Part shown: positions 1 through 6,406 of the stretch, one piece after another
How positions within the stretch are numbered: the stretch's first letter is position 1
Layout of the letters: each line of letters starts with the position of its first letter
Source of the DNA: Pseudomonadales bacterium
GTDB taxonomy: Bacteria > Pseudomonadota > Gammaproteobacteria > Pseudomonadales > Pseudohongiellaceae
DNA length: 39,987 nucleotides
Direction: 5' to 3'
NCBI GenBank assembly: GCA_028281635.1
Contig: JANQJM010000056.1
Location: 1 to 39,987, forward strand
Notes under the pieces: model-generated
What the model was told of the DNA's origin: nothing
Database searches by the model: none
Seen by the model: only the letters and a program-made list of their open reading frames with translations
Program-made: the position numbers and the translations under genes

Positions 1-1
1 C

Positions 2-523
2 CATATTGATGGCGATATCAACTACGACGCCTGGAACAAACTCAATGGCATTGGATACCCGGAATCCATCTACCATCCTCCCTATGCGAACTATGGTCCC
101 CGTTGGCAGAGTGATCGCATTATCGATCAGCATCCCTCAGTTGCTGATCAACATTACACATCGTTGGTGCCAGCAATAGATGCTGACAACAACGATCTGG
201 CGGCCTCCACAATCCTACCGCCACTCACCAGGGTGCCATTAGCGACTTTCGTGTCCTGGAATTTGCGTGCACCCAGTGTCGGTGCGGAGAAAGCTATGGC
301 TTCTTTGGCTGGTGGTTACATACCGTTCGCCAAAGACCTCGATGCCGTCATTGCCAACAATGACACGCGCAGCTCAATCGCCGGTTTGTATGCCAGTTTC
401 GATGATTACCTGGAGAAGTATGAAGCGGCTACTGACGAGTTGATTGCGGGAGGCTATTTGCTGCCCGAGTTCAAAGGCGACTATATGGCGATTGCCAGGC
501 AAAACGAGAATCTGTTCCAGTAG
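2..523 (+). CDS. C-terminal part of an alpha/beta hydrolase domain protein (PF20091-like), cut by window start
   Basis: The reading frame is open from the first bases of the window to a TAG at 521-523, so only about 173 C-terminal residues are present. The segment VPLATFVSWNLRAP, followed by a GGYIPFAK motif and a closing helix ending in LLPEF, matches what I remember of the C-terminus of the Abhydrolase_10 family (PF20091). Those are mostly exported hydrolases of unknown substrate. The catalytic serine region lies upstream of the window and cannot be checked. The stop codon is only 6 nt before the proposed left edge of the integron cassette array, so this gene is probably the left chromosomal flank and not a cassette. 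No terminator is visible after it. Confidence 0.75.
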   Translation, partial: HIDGDINYDAWNKLNGIGYPESIYHPPYANYGPRWQSDRIIDQHPSVADQHYTSLVPAIDADNNDLAASTILPPLTRVPLATFVSWNLRAPSVGAEKAMASLAGGYIPFAKDLDAVIANNDTRSSIAGLYASFDDYLEKYEAATDELIAGGYLLPEFKGDYMAIARQNENLFQ

Positions 524-609
524 ATTTGATTATGTGTGCAGATAGGATTGGGATTATAGATCTGAAGAATGCACCAGGCCGATCTTTAGTCTCTCTCAGA
601 AGCCGTCTA

Positions 610-638
610 TTGACATAGTAATTCTACTTGCCTATTTC
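610..638 (+). promoter_or_regulatory. Candidate sigma70 promoter ahead of cassette 1 gene
   Basis: A perfect -35 hexamer TTGACA (610-615) is followed after exactly 17 bp by TATTTC (633-638), a poor -10 box matching only three consensus positions. It sits in the otherwise empty 234 bp before the lipoprotein gene. It would drive cassette 1, and possibly the array, with an untranslated leader of about 110 nt. Prediction from two hexamers only. Confidence 0.3.
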
Positions 639-757
639 GCGGCGTGGTGTGGTTGTGTAAGGCAAGTGGCCTTTAGAACGAGCGGCCTGCCATAGAATCA
701 AAAGTACCTCTAGATAACGTTGACGGCTCTATGTGTGCGCGTGAGGCTGAAAGTCAG

Positions 758-1117
758 GTGAAACACATCATTTACATACTTCTTGGCATTGGCATTGCTG
801 CGTGCACGAAGCAAGATGATGTGCTTGCGCCATACCAGAACGAAACAGTATCTACAATCGAATCTGCTGTAGAAGACATCCGAACGTTTGAGGATCTTGA
901 AGTCTATCTACGAAATCGATACGGGGAAATACAACCATTACCCGCCATTTGGGAAGCCACATCTTCAAACATCGACGAAAGCGGCAAAGGTCCATACAGA
1001 TTCAGACTTCGAGATGGTTCAGAAATCTCCATCGACGGTATCTATACACAAGAAACAGGGCCAATCATCGATCCGAATTTTGATTTCAGTACTTTACCTA
1101 AGCTGGAGGTAGAGTAA
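758..1117 (+). CDS. Small putative lipoprotein, cassette 1
   Basis: I choose the GTG at 758 over the ATG at 731 because it gives a normal lipoprotein signal peptide: a basic start (KH), a short hydrophobic stretch and a lipobox ending GIAAC at about residue 16. The mature part is about 104 residues, acidic, with no cysteine other than the lipidated one and no motif I recognise. The central part (GPYRFRLRDGSEISIDGIY) suggests a small beta-rich domain. The gene ends 21 nt before attC1, so it is the cargo of the first integron cassette. It was not recognised as any known family, and cassette genes often have few relatives. The lipid anchor is inferred from the lipobox alone. Confidence 0.65.
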   Translation: MKHIIYILLGIGIAACTKQDDVLAPYQNETVSTIESAVEDIRTFEDLEVYLRNRYGEIQPLPAIWEATSSNIDESGKGPYRFRLRDGSEISIDGIYTQETGPIIDPNFDFSTLPKLEVE

Positions 1118-1138
1118 GTGAATTTATGAACTCAATGG

Positions 1139-1203
1139 CACATAACAATCAAATCAATTTGGGCCGCAGCTTATGCTGCGCCCATTATTCAGGGCGTTAT
1201 GTG
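1139..1203 (+). repeat. attC site 1 (integron recombination site)
   Basis: The outer arms CACATAAC (1139-1146) and GTTATGTG (1196-1203) are perfectly complementary. Inside lies the stretch AATCAAATCAA shared with the other sites, a central hairpin with CGCAGC/GCTGCG arms, and the shared CATTATTCAGGGC before the right core. Cleavage by an integron integrase would fall between G1196 and T1197. The site ends cassette 1. Confidence 0.9.
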
Positions 1204-1241
1204 TTTCGAAGCATCAGACTATCAGCAGAAGGAAGACCAAA

Positions 1242-1970
1242 GTGTATAAATCGAAAAAGACAGTAATCGGAAGCGCTTTTTCACTGCTGGCTGTCGCCTT
1301 CTTGGCTTTTTCCCAAAGCCATGTCATTGCTAGCGTGGCAATTGGTGTTTCAGACTATATCGAAGTCGCTCCTAACTTATATGTTGATCCTCTATTCTCA
1401 TCTGATGAGCAGGTATCAATTGCCACTCTTGCTAGTGAAGCAAAAGAACGAGTTGAGTCTATATACGGTCAAATGGTCTCCACTCCAAATATTATAGTTT
1501 CTTCTACAGAAAAAAGATCGGCCAGATTTTTGCCCGGTCCGCTACCTCCAGGTGCAACATATAGCCTGCCTTGGGGCCAATACATTCCAATAGCTCCCAA
1601 TGGAAATGACATTAATGTCATGGCTCATGAGCTCGTTCATGCGGAGGTATATCATCGATTGGGATTCATCAAATCCCTACGAAGCTTACCTGTATGGTTC
1701 AACGAAGGCGTGGCCATGCAAGTGGACTACCGGCAAGAGAAAGCATGGACATACATAATGGAAGGGCATGAGCTACCATCAGTATCATCTCTTGAAACTA
1801 CCCAGCAATTCTTTTCCGGAGATAGAGCGCTAAACTACGCGGCCGCTAAAGTAGAGGTCAGTGCATGGCTCTCCTCACCTAGTTACTCGAATCTTTATGA
1901 TTTTATTGCCGAAATCAGAAGTGGGAAGGATTTTTACGAATTATATGGGGATGTGGACACGCGGTACTGA
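1242..1970 (+). CDS. Secreted zinc-metalloprotease-like protein (HExxH, gluzincin type), cassette 2
   Basis: I choose the GTG at 1242. It has an AAGGAAG ribosome site about 6 nt upstream and starts a signal peptide (KSKK, then a hydrophobic run ending near ASVA). The longer frame would begin inside attC1. The 242-residue protein contains AHELVHAEVYHRLG (zinc-binding HELVH, residues 129-133) and, 22 residues after the second histidine, WFNEG, whose glutamate (about 155) would be the third zinc ligand. This is the HExxH-E arrangement of gluzincins (peptidase MA clan). It predicts an exported metallopeptidase-like protein; the substrate is unknown. It lies between attC1 and attC2 and is the cargo of cassette 2. 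Proteolytic activity is inferred from the motif only. Confidence 0.8.
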   Translation: MYKSKKTVIGSAFSLLAVAFLAFSQSHVIASVAIGVSDYIEVAPNLYVDPLFSSDEQVSIATLASEAKERVESIYGQMVSTPNIIVSSTEKRSARFLPGPLPPGATYSLPWGQYIPIAPNGNDINVMAHELVHAEVYHRLGFIKSLRSLPVWFNEGVAMQVDYRQEKAWTYIMEGHELPSVSSLETTQQFFSGDRALNYAAAKVEVSAWLSSPSYSNLYDFIAEIRSGKDFYELYGDVDTRY

Positions 1971-2001
1971 GGGTATACAGTATTGTTTGAAAACCGACCA
2001 A

Positions 2002-2066
2002 CACATAACAATCAAATCAACCAAGGACTGCGCTAACGCGCAGCCCATTGTTCAGGGCGTTACGTG
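2002..2066 (+). repeat. attC site 2
   Basis: The left core CACATAAC (2002-2009, extended to AACACATAAC from 2000) matches the start of cassette 2 (1196-1205) over ten complementary bases. The right core GTTACGTG starts at 2059. The centre is a hairpin with CTGCGC/GCGCAG arms and a TAAC loop. It shares AATCAAATCAA and TTCAGGGC with attC1. The cleavage point is between 2059 and 2060. Confidence 0.9.
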
Positions 2067-2102
2067 CACCTACCTTTATCAATATCCTTAAGTTATAAGC
2101 CA

Positions 2103-2774
2103 ATGAGATTATTGACAGTGCCAAAGGTCGGGTTCGCATGTTTCATCATGTGGAATTCTCATTCTGTATTAGCTCAAGATCCTCCAGACGACTACAATCC
2201 CTTTTCAGTCGTGGACGATGGTAATTATCTTCGCAGAGGCTTACCCTCCAATTCAGGCGCTCAGCGATCTATCCCAGAAGAGAGAGGCTGCGGAGCAGAC
2301 ACGCTTGCTTGGGGTAACAATGAATATGAAGAAGTGCCTGGGATTCAATGGGCTTACATCAAAAATTATTGCGACAACGGTTTAGAAATATCTATCTGGA
2401 CAGACTTCACAACCACTCTATTTGGTTCCAATAGCGAAGCTCGAAGCCAAGGTCGCGAAATAACTAGTAATGATGGGATTCAACATTCCGATTTCAATGG
2501 AGATCGAGTAGTAAGCGGTTATATAGAAGCAAATGCGAGGGTGGAGTACAGTTTTTCAATTGATACCGATGGCACAGGTATAGGTACGATCAATGGTATC
2601 GAATACGATTTACAAGAAGGGACATTGTTCCTTGTGGCTACCCATGGAAGCACTTTAGAAATACGTCAGGTTAACTATAATCTGGCGAGCATTAGCGCAA
2701 GAGATATCACATTATTAGCAACCAGGCACTCCGAAATCACTAAATTTTTCGGTGAGTTTCATGCCAGTTATTAG
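2103..2774 (+). CDS. Exported protein of unknown function, cassette 3
   Basis: The ATG at 2103 starts a plausible signal peptide (MRLLTVPK, then a hydrophobic stretch ending at VLAQ, with mature DPPDDYNP). The frame is open further upstream to a GTG inside attC2, which is less likely as a start because it would destroy the signal peptide. The mature protein of about 197 residues has two cysteines (GCGAD and NYCDNG) that could form a periplasmic disulfide, and a beta-rich middle (SIDTDGTGIGTINGIEY). I do not recognise the family. The ribosome site is weak. It is followed by attC3 and is therefore the cargo of cassette 3. Three consecutive cassettes in this array encode exported proteins. Confidence 0.7.
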   Translation: MRLLTVPKVGFACFIMWNSHSVLAQDPPDDYNPFSVVDDGNYLRRGLPSNSGAQRSIPEERGCGADTLAWGNNEYEEVPGIQWAYIKNYCDNGLEISIWTDFTTTLFGSNSEARSQGREITSNDGIQHSDFNGDRVVSGYIEANARVEYSFSIDTDGTGIGTINGIEYDLQEGTLFLVATHGSTLEIRQVNYNLASISARDITLLATRHSEITKFFGEFHASY

Positions 2775-2800
2775 TAAGTGGCAATCGTCAGACATATGGC

Positions 2801-2863
2801 ACGTAACAAACAAATCAATCAAGGACAGGGCTAACACCCTGTCCATTATTCAGGGCGTTACGC
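2801..2863 (+). repeat. attC site 3
   Basis: The left core GCACGTAAC (2799-2807) pairs with the start of cassette 3 (GTTACGTGC at 2059). The right core GTTACGC is at 2857-2863. The central hairpin has arms GGACAGGG/CCCTGTCC around CTAACA. It shares CAAATCAA and CATTATTCAGGGC with sites 1 and 2. The cleavage point is between 2857 and 2858. Confidence 0.9.
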
Positions 2864-2878
2864 ATACGAGTGCCTTCG

Positions 2879-3397
2879 ATGAACGACTACATTATTTTTC
2901 TTAAGGGGATTAACGTTGGAGGGAACAATATCCTTCCCATGAAAAATCTCAAGGCGCTGCTTTCTAATCACGGTTTTGAAAATGTTCGAACGTATATTCA
3001 ATCGGGCAATATCTTGGCGAAGGGTGCCAGAGTGACTTCGAAAGAAATTAGCTCGCTTATTGAAGCCGAATACGGCTTTTCTCCTGAGACTCTGGTTTTG
3101 GATAAGAAGGAATTTCTGGAAGCGATTGATAACAACCCATTCAATTCTTCAGATGGAAAAATTGTTCACTTTTATTTCTGCGCGACTTCTCCTAGCCCTG
3201 ATAAAGAGAAGATCGATAAGTTTAAAGCCGATTCAGAAGAGTATGTTATCCGAGGAAATGTATTCTATTTGCACGCGCCAGACGGAATAGGAAAATCCAA
3301 GTTGGTATCAAACATAGAATCGTGCCTAAACACTACGGCTACAGGCAGGAATTTAAATACTGTTCGAAAAATGCAAGGATTGGCAAATGATGCATAA
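2879..3397 (+). CDS. DUF1697 family protein, cassette 4
   Basis: The N-terminus FLKGINVGGNNILPM, the motif FENVRTYIQSGNIL (residues 34-47) and the overall length of about 172 residues are characteristic of DUF1697 (PF08002), a small cytoplasmic family of unknown function with a ferredoxin-like fold. The ATG at 2879 is preferred to a GTG at 2870 because family members begin almost directly with the YIIFLKGIN strand. No signal peptide is present. The TAA stop (3395-3397) lies inside the left core of attC4, so the gene fills its cassette completely. DUF1697 genes are normally single chromosomal genes; here one is carried as integron cargo. Confidence 0.88.
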   Translation: MNDYIIFLKGINVGGNNILPMKNLKALLSNHGFENVRTYIQSGNILAKGARVTSKEISSLIEAEYGFSPETLVLDKKEFLEAIDNNPFNSSDGKIVHFYFCATSPSPDKEKIDKFKADSEEYVIRGNVFYLHAPDGIGKSKLVSNIESCLNTTATGRNLNTVRKMQGLANDA

Positions 3398-3458
3398 CCA
3401 ACAAATCAATAATGGGCTCAGCACTGCGTGCTGAGCCCATTATTAATAAGCGTTAACC
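3392..3458 (+). repeat. attC site 4
   Basis: The left core GCATAAC (3392-3398) nearly matches the complement of the cassette 4 start (GTTACGC, one mismatch). The right core GTTAACC is at 3452-3458. The central hairpin is the longest of the five: arms AATGGGCTCAGCA/TGCTGAGCCCATT, 13 bp around CTGCG. The L' segment (ATTATTAATAAGC) diverges from CATTATTCAGGGC of the others. Confidence 0.88.
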
Positions 3459-3463
3459 ACACA

Positions 3464-3880
3464 GTGAATAGCAAGTTCAGTGTAAAAAGAAGAGTTCGAT
3501 TTGGGGACTGTGACCCTGGCGGTGTGATCTATACTCCAAACATAAGCTTCTATGTGGTGGAGGCTATTCGAAGCTTTATGGATAAATTGCTGGAAGCCCC
3601 AATGGAGCGAACCATTCTTGATATGGGCATACTACCCCCGGCAAAGGCTTTTTCAGTTGAATTTGTTTCTTTTTTGAAATGGGACGATGAAATCGAAATT
3701 GCTGTTAGTGTTAAGAATATTGGAACCAGCTCGTTTACGTTTTCTTTGGTCGGATATTGTGGAGATGATCATGTCTTCTCATCAGAATTTACTCAAGTAT
3801 GCGTAGATCCTGAAACTAAACGACCAACTCCAATTCCCAATATTCTTAGAGGTAAACTCGCCGGGCATTTAGATGGTTAA
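3464..3880 (+). CDS. Hotdog-fold acyl-CoA thioesterase (4HBT family), cassette 5
   Basis: The N-terminal motif RRVRFGDCDPGGVIYTPN (residues 9-26 from the GTG at 3464) is the 4-hydroxybenzoyl-CoA thioesterase signature. The second Asp of DCD is the usual catalytic residue, and the next motif FYVVEAIRSFMDK fits the long hotdog helix. The later strands (SVEFVSFLKWDDEIEIAVSV) also fit. At about 138 residues the length is normal. It probably hydrolyses an acyl-CoA in the cytoplasm; the substrate is unknown. The GTG at 3464 lies only 12 nt after the cassette start, without a clear ribosome site, so initiation may depend on read-through from upstream cassettes. The TAA stop (3878-3880) overlaps the left core of attC5. 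Confidence 0.85.
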   Translation: MNSKFSVKRRVRFGDCDPGGVIYTPNISFYVVEAIRSFMDKLLEAPMERTILDMGILPPAKAFSVEFVSFLKWDDEIEIAVSVKNIGTSSFTFSLVGYCGDDHVFSSEFTQVCVDPETKRPTPIPNILRGKLAGHLDG

Positions 3881-3939
3881 CAAACAAATCAACCAGGGAC
3901 AGGGACGCAGCTAACGCTGCTCTCATTATTCACAGCTTT
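3875..3939 (+). repeat. attC site 5, degenerate right end (array terminus)
   Basis: The left core GGTTAAC (3875-3881) pairs exactly with the start of cassette 5 (GTTAACC at 3452). CAAATCAACCA and a hairpin with GCAGC/GCTGC arms follow, then CATTATTCACAGC. Where the other sites have GTT, this one has CTTTCT, so the right core has lost its conserved G. The site should be a poor recombination target. It borders the stop codon of the convergent gene to the right. Confidence 0.78.
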
Positions 3940-4860
3940 CTATTGCTGTGGCGGTGCGTAGTGATAAAGCGACGCACGATCGTCTTCAGGTACGAAGTAA
4001 AAGCTGCCTCGTTCATTGTCTGAATAATGAAAGTAGAAAGGATTGCGCGCCAGAAACTCGTAGCTCGGCGCTGTTCCCGTAACGCGGATTTTGTGCAGGA
4101 TTTCCAGGCTTTCTAAATCCACCAACTCGATGCCTCCGATAGTCAGTAGATGGGTATTGTCGATTGGCCGACTTCGAATACCACTGCAGGCCATTGTCGT
4201 AGAAGTAATTAGCTGACAATCCTGATAGTCGACGTCGGAACCAGACTTGAGTTTGCTATCCACATTCTCTGCCTGATATTTGCCCTCTACCTCCTGCCAA
4301 CGATAGAGCGTGCGCGAAGCCCAGCTCATTCCATAGAGGTTGCCATCTGCAGGATTGCGTAGGAGACTGCCAAGATGATCGTCGAATCGAAACAAGCCTT
4401 CGGCATCCAGTGTCTCCGGATCGATTCTGTATACAATAGAATGGCTGTTAGGGCGATACTCTGCCACGGAAATCCAAAGATGTTCTCCGTCGTAGTCCAT
4501 GCCCCCGGGATGATACATGCTGCCTTCACCCAGGGTGGTGCTGGCCAATAACTCGCCATTTATGTCGAATTTGAACAGATGACCCACACCGCTGCCAGTG
4601 GCTCGGTCATAAGCTGCATCGTCGTCATCGATTCGCTCGGGCCTGGATTGGGTTTCCACCGAGGTCATATAAAAGACATCACCAACACGTGTCATGCCTT
4701 GCGGATGGTGGACGGCAAACTGCAGAGGAGTGGCTTGCAGCAAACTCCAATTAGTATCGGAATTGAGGCTGAGCAAAAAGTTGAGTGCAGGATCGTCTGC
4801 TTCCTGCGCAAACAGCGCAGAAGTGAATAGAGCAACAAGCGGGGCATACGAAAATCGCAT
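3940..4860 (-). CDS. Exported propeller-like protein, DUF6454-like
   Basis: The 306-residue protein has an N-terminal signal peptide (MRFSYAPLVALFTSALFAQ). Its body contains HHPQGMTRVGDVFYMTSVE, YDRATGSGVGHLFKFD, YHPGGMDYDGEHLWISVAEY and VDYQDCQ, which agree with my memory of the DUF6454 family, a secreted or periplasmic beta-propeller-like family of unknown function. No catalytic motif is visible. The stop codon (3940-3942) sits at the terminal attC of the cassette array and the last residues (PPQQ) are close to the junction, so the array inserted at or just beyond the 3' end of this gene. The ribosome site is weak (GGGGC before the ATG). The next upstream gene on this strand (start 5351) ends 35 nt before it. 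Confidence 0.72.
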   Translation of the reverse strand: MRFSYAPLVALFTSALFAQEADDPALNFLLSLNSDTNWSLLQATPLQFAVHHPQGMTRVGDVFYMTSVETQSRPERIDDDDAAYDRATGSGVGHLFKFDINGELLASTTLGEGSMYHPGGMDYDGEHLWISVAEYRPNSHSIVYRIDPETLDAEGLFRFDDHLGSLLRNPADGNLYGMSWASRTLYRWQEVEGKYQAENVDSKLKSGSDVDYQDCQLITSTTMACSGIRSRPIDNTHLLTIGGIELVDLESLEILHKIRVTGTAPSYEFLARNPFYFHYSDNERGSFYFVPEDDRASLYHYAPPQQ

Positions 4861-4895
4861 GCCCCATTGTCACGCAGAAGATGGCTGACTAAAAG

Positions 4896-5351
4896 TTATT
4901 TGCGCAAGTCGATGCCGTATTCCAGATAAGCTTTGAGGCAGAGCAGAAAATCCTGCCAGCCACCGCAATTGTCGTGTGAACCTTTGTAGCCTTCCTCATC
5001 ATGGCGCCAGCCGGATTCGCTGATGCTGACCATGGTGCTGCGCTCATCCAATGCTTCGAATTCGATGGACACCACCACCTCGTATGAGTCGTAGTTGGTT
5101 TTTTGCCAGTTCTCAGAATCCAGCCCCAACTGGATCAGCTCATTGGCTACCACCTTTTTTACCAACACTTCATTGGTGCCGTATTCGTCCCAGGTCCAGG
5201 CGACCTTTTCACCTTCTACCATGTCGCCACTGGTCTTGTTCACGAAATACTTGGTGGATGATTCTGCCGCGATAACAGCATCGAAGACTTCGGCCACCGG
5301 TTTGTTGATCTTGGTTCTAACGGTGTAGTTACGTTCACTGGTTTCAGACAT
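4896..5351 (-). CDS. SRPBCC (START/AHSA1-type) small ligand-binding domain protein
   Basis: This 151-residue protein is a single SRPBCC domain: YTVRTKINKPVAEVFDAV (first strand and helix), DEYGTNEVLVKKVV, IEFEALDERSTMVSISESGW and a long C-terminal helix (WQDFLLCLKAYLEYGIDLR). The family (AHSA1/polyketide-cyclase-like) binds hydrophobic ligands; no specific ligand can be read here. A strong GGAGG ribosome site precedes the ATG. It is divergent from an ArsR-like regulator gene (5447), the classic ArsR-SRPBCC pairing, with an inverted repeat in the shared promoter. A paralogue of the same subtype, with the same C-terminal helix pattern, is at 17265-17711. Confidence 0.85.
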   Translation of the reverse strand: MSETSERNYTVRTKINKPVAEVFDAVIAAESSTKYFVNKTSGDMVEGEKVAWTWDEYGTNEVLVKKVVANELIQLGLDSENWQKTNYDSYEVVVSIEFEALDERSTMVSISESGWRHDEEGYKGSHDNCGGWQDFLLCLKAYLEYGIDLRK

Positions 5352-5392
5352 TGCTTGTCCCTCCTATTTGGGTTGTTAGTCACCTCTTGAGA

Positions 5393-5418
5393 AATATGTT
5401 ATAAAAATATAACATATT
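5393..5418. promoter_or_regulatory. Inverted-repeat operator candidate for ArsR-like regulator
   Basis: Perfect 11-bp arms AATATGTTATA (5393-5403) and TATAACATATT (5408-5418) flank an AAAA spacer. They lie between the divergent SRPBCC (start 5351) and ArsR-like (start 5447) genes. An AT-rich palindrome of this size is typical for a dimeric winged-helix repressor, so autoregulation together with control of both neighbouring transcripts is inferred. Confidence 0.7.
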
Positions 5419-5446
5419 AAAGCAAGCCTTTAGTGAACAAATATTC

Positions 5447-5797
5447 ATGGTCAATAGACCCTTCGAAAATCCGGAAGATCTGCAGGACGAGCGAGTGATA
5501 AAGGCGATCGCCAGCGCCGATCGGCGACAAATCCTGGATCTGCTGCGGGAAGAGCCACGAACCACGGGGAGTCTGTGCAATGAACTACCCTGGCTGAATC
5601 GCTGCACGGTGATGCAACATCTGGGTGTCCTGGAAAAAGCTGAACTGGTGATCAGCAAAAAAGAAGGGCGCCAGCGCTGGAATTATCTGGATGTCAGCCC
5701 TATCCAGCGCTTCCATGAGCGCTGGATTCAAGCCTATGCTGAACCGTCTGCCAGCATGCTTAGCCGCCTGAAGAGAGATCTCGAAGCCAGAGACTAA
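5447..5797 (+). CDS. ArsR-family winged-helix transcriptional regulator
   Basis: The 116-residue protein has the ArsR winged-helix layout: VIKAIASADRRQILDLLREEP (first helices), SLCNELPWLNRCTVMQHLGVLEKAELV (recognition helix), then wing KKEGRQRWNYLDVSP. No N-terminal metal-binding cysteine pair (the ELCVCDL type) is present, so it is probably not a metal sensor but of the subgroup paired with SRPBCC proteins. It is followed after 35 nt by a second SRPBCC gene (5833) in the same direction and is divergent from another (4896). The AT-rich inverted repeat 29 nt upstream is its likely operator. Confidence 0.87.
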   Translation: MVNRPFENPEDLQDERVIKAIASADRRQILDLLREEPRTTGSLCNELPWLNRCTVMQHLGVLEKAELVISKKEGRQRWNYLDVSPIQRFHERWIQAYAEPSASMLSRLKRDLEARD

Positions 5798-5832
5798 GCC
5801 CAAGCCATTACAAACAGAATGGGAGATCCGTC

Positions 5833-6345
5833 ATGGTAAACAATGAGAGGCTGACGCAGATCAGAGGCACCGGACCGGTTCGTCGACTCGAGATCGATAT
5901 TTTGCTGTCGGCTTCAATTCAGGCTGTCTGGAACGCGATCACCCTCGACGAGCTGATGCAGCAGTGGTGGACAGGTGGCGAGGTGGAGGTGAAGGACGAA
6001 GGCCGAATCGTACTGGAGGATGGCGCCGCAGTGAACGGAACGGTCAAGTGCTGCCGGCCACCCTATGTTTTCGAATTCACCTGGAATGACAATCCTGATT
6101 CCGCTGCGCATCCCCATCTTATAGATGTACACACTAACAGCTTGTTGCGATTCGATTTAATAGAAGAAGATGATGGTACGGCGCTAACCTTCACCCAATA
6201 CTTACCACCCCGCGAAATAGCTGCCGCTGCAGCCGGATGGCATCAGATCATTGGCGAGCGGCTAAAGAGTTTTGTCGAGACCGGACAGGTGCCGGATAAT
6301 CACGAAGCCCGTTTCAACGAACTAATGAAGCTATACAAAACCTGA
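5833..6345 (+). CDS. SRPBCC (AHSA1-type) domain protein, co-transcribed with ArsR-like regulator
   Basis: A 170-residue single-domain protein. RRLEIDILLSASIQAVWNAIT, followed by DELMQQWWTGG, is the N-terminal strand-helix with the tryptophan-rich loop of AHSA1-like proteins. FEFTWNDNPDS and ALTFTQYLPP are later strands, and AAGWHQIIGERLKSFVETG is the C-terminal helix. The start is supported by GGGAG 8 nt before the ATG. It lies 35 nt downstream of the ArsR-like regulator and is probably in its transcript. It belongs to a different subtype from the divergent SRPBCC protein, so the regulator is flanked by two distinct ligand-binding proteins. The ligand is unknown. The gene converges on the beta-helix lipoprotein gene. 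Confidence 0.83.
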   Translation: MVNNERLTQIRGTGPVRRLEIDILLSASIQAVWNAITLDELMQQWWTGGEVEVKDEGRIVLEDGAAVNGTVKCCRPPYVFEFTWNDNPDSAAHPHLIDVHTNSLLRFDLIEEDDGTALTFTQYLPPREIAAAAAGWHQIIGERLKSFVETGQVPDNHEARFNELMKLYKT

Positions 6346-6406
6346 ATTCTGAAACTGCTGTGCAGCAATGCGCATCCGCTGGCTCGTCTCGCTTGTAATC
6401 GGTTGC

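Larger units (their letters stand above)
530..3936 (+). mobile_element. Integron gene cassette array without adjacent integrase (CALIN-like), five cassettes
   Basis: Five plus-strand genes are each followed by a 63-67 bp attC-like site. Cleavage between G and TT of the right core site gives cassettes of about 530-1196, 1197-2059, 2060-2857, 2858-3452 and 3453-3936. For cassettes 2, 3, 4 and 5 the first 8-10 bases are the reverse complement, or nearly so, of the 5' end of the same cassette's attC: GTTATGTGTT/AACACATAAC, GTTACGTGC/GCACGTAAC, GTTACGCAT/ATGCATAAC (one mismatch) and GTTAACCA/TGGTTAAC. This is the signature of former circular cassettes. The right boundary is a degenerate core and the left boundary (TTATGTG at 530) is inferred. 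No tyrosine recombinase of the IntI type is encoded on either visible side. Confidence 0.9.

Noticed and set aside
725..735. GGCTCTATGTG as the start of cassette 1
   Set aside because: It resembles the GGCGTTATGTG of attC1, but differs at the two core bases. The TTATGTG at 530 is a better match to the left core of attC1.
731..757. ATG at 731 as start of the cassette 1 lipoprotein
   Set aside because: It adds nine polar residues before the signal peptide. The GTG at 758 gives a normal lipoprotein signal.
1173..1241. Start of the metalloprotease-like gene at 1173
   Set aside because: It lies inside attC1, before the cassette boundary, and removes the normal signal peptide. The GTG at 1242 has a good ribosome site.
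1139..3939. CRISPR array as explanation of the repeats
   Set aside because: The repeats are 500-900 bp apart, each unit carries a gene, and the sites have the imperfect inverted structure of attC, not identical short repeats.
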